DNA of 38,533 nt from Nitrososphaerota archaeon (lineage in GTDB: Archaea > Thermoproteota > Nitrososphaeria > Nitrososphaerales > Gagatemarchaeaceae): contig JAGWHB010000009.1 of the NCBI GenBank assembly GCA_028867035.1, forward strand, positions 1 to 38,533. The letters run 5' to 3'. Positions 38,287-38,533 of the stretch are shown in pieces (position 1 is the first letter of the stretch; every line of letters starts with the position of its first letter). The translations under genes and the position numbers were made by a program. A model generated the notes under the pieces. It was given only the letters and a program-made list of their open reading frames with translations, was not told where the DNA came from and made no database searches.

Positions 38287-38533
38287 ATGTCAAACTCAAT
38301 GCCGTTCCTCCTGATAGTGGGCGTGAACGTCCTCACCACGGTGATAGTCGTGACGGCCGTCGTCGCGCCCTTCTCCACCTATGCTGCCAACGGCTATTCT
38401 GAGGGGCGCTCGGCCCAGTTCGTCACGGCCACGACCTCGGTGACCACCGAAAGTGTTTCCTCGACGACTCTTCAACCTGTGCCGCCGAATTCAGCTACGA
38501 CCACCTCGACTCAAACCTCTCTGACCGAGAACC
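38287..38533 (+). CDS. Secreted or anchored Thr/Ser-rich surface protein, N-terminal part only
   Basis: The frame is open to the window end. It starts MSNSMPFLLIVGVNVLTTVI, one hydrophobic segment acting as signal or anchor, then SEGRSAQFVTATTSVTTES and a long Thr/Ser/Pro stretch (TTTSTQTS...), typical of a glycosylated stalk. The ATG is preceded by GGAGGAG at the classic distance, so it is translated within a polycistronic mRNA after the gene upstream, unlike the leaderless genes elsewhere. Confidence 0.75.
   Translation, partial: MSNSMPFLLIVGVNVLTTVIVVTAVVAPFSTYAANGYSEGRSAQFVTATTSVTTESVSSTTLQPVPPNSATTTSTQTSLTEN

Noticed and set aside
1..38533. CRISPR array or cas genes
   Set aside because: No regularly spaced direct repeats of 20-40 bp and no Cas signature were seen; TnpB is the only RNA-guided nuclease relative.

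Overview
The window is archaeal. Its promoters are TATA boxes centred about 24-34 nt upstream of the start codon, which implies mostly leaderless mRNAs, and many starts are TTG or GTG. It carries an archaeal type IV pilin, several KaiC/RAD55-like ATPases, single-domain winged-helix regulators of the archaeal HTH_45 kind, a NitrOD5-like output domain, a geranylgeranyl-type prenyl synthase and a Ser/His signal peptidase. With its high GC content this fits a member of Nitrososphaerota (Thaumarchaeota) or a close TACK relative. No rRNA, tRNA or universal marker is present, so the lineage call is inference.

Layout. 1-6.4 kb is accessory DNA: a cut-off membrane protein, a pilin with a clear terminator, a stand-alone TnpB, two small coiled-coil genes, and two toxin-antitoxin modules (a PIN/UPF0175-like pair with the toxin first, then HicBA), each with an inverted repeat at its promoter. 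6.4-12.3 kb holds a MoxR-type AAA ATPase with a VWA partner, two small proteins with a possible SecB-like fold, a winged-helix protein, a C2H2 zinc finger, a secreted protein and a KaiC-like ATPase. 12.5-17.6 kb is a co-directional run: a two-HTH regulator, a UbiA prenyltransferase, a polyprenyl diphosphate synthase, a KaiC-like ATPase and a seven-helix membrane protein with a DUF835-like domain. Two paralogous winged-helix regulators with unusual inverted repeats follow.

19.6-25.6 kb is the most striking region. Five secreted beta-rich proteins have hydrophobic N-terminal signal regions ending in ASA/ATA-like sites. Four of them (205-211 aa) share a four-cysteine pattern. They surround a dedicated SipW/ER-type signal peptidase and an unknown five-helix membrane protein, and most of the genes overlap. 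I read this as a TasA/camelysin-like (archaeal bundling-pilus-like) surface fibre locus with its own processing peptidase.

25.8-27.7 kb is a NitrOD5-like/KaiC-like operon in which a two-domain GvpD-like ATPase appears to be split by one in-frame TGA. 27.9-34.3 kb has a winged-helix protein with a nuclease-like C-terminus, two V4R-domain proteins, a VWA protein, a GT39-like membrane glycosyltransferase (a candidate for glycosylating surface proteins) and an ArsB/SLC13-type permease. 34.4-36.5 kb has an AbiE module with the toxin gene first, a 53-aa gene and an HTH protein. A non-coding stretch near 36.7-36.85 kb looks like a folded RNA behind a TATA box. The window ends in a hypothetical protein and two surface or membrane genes, the last one cut off.
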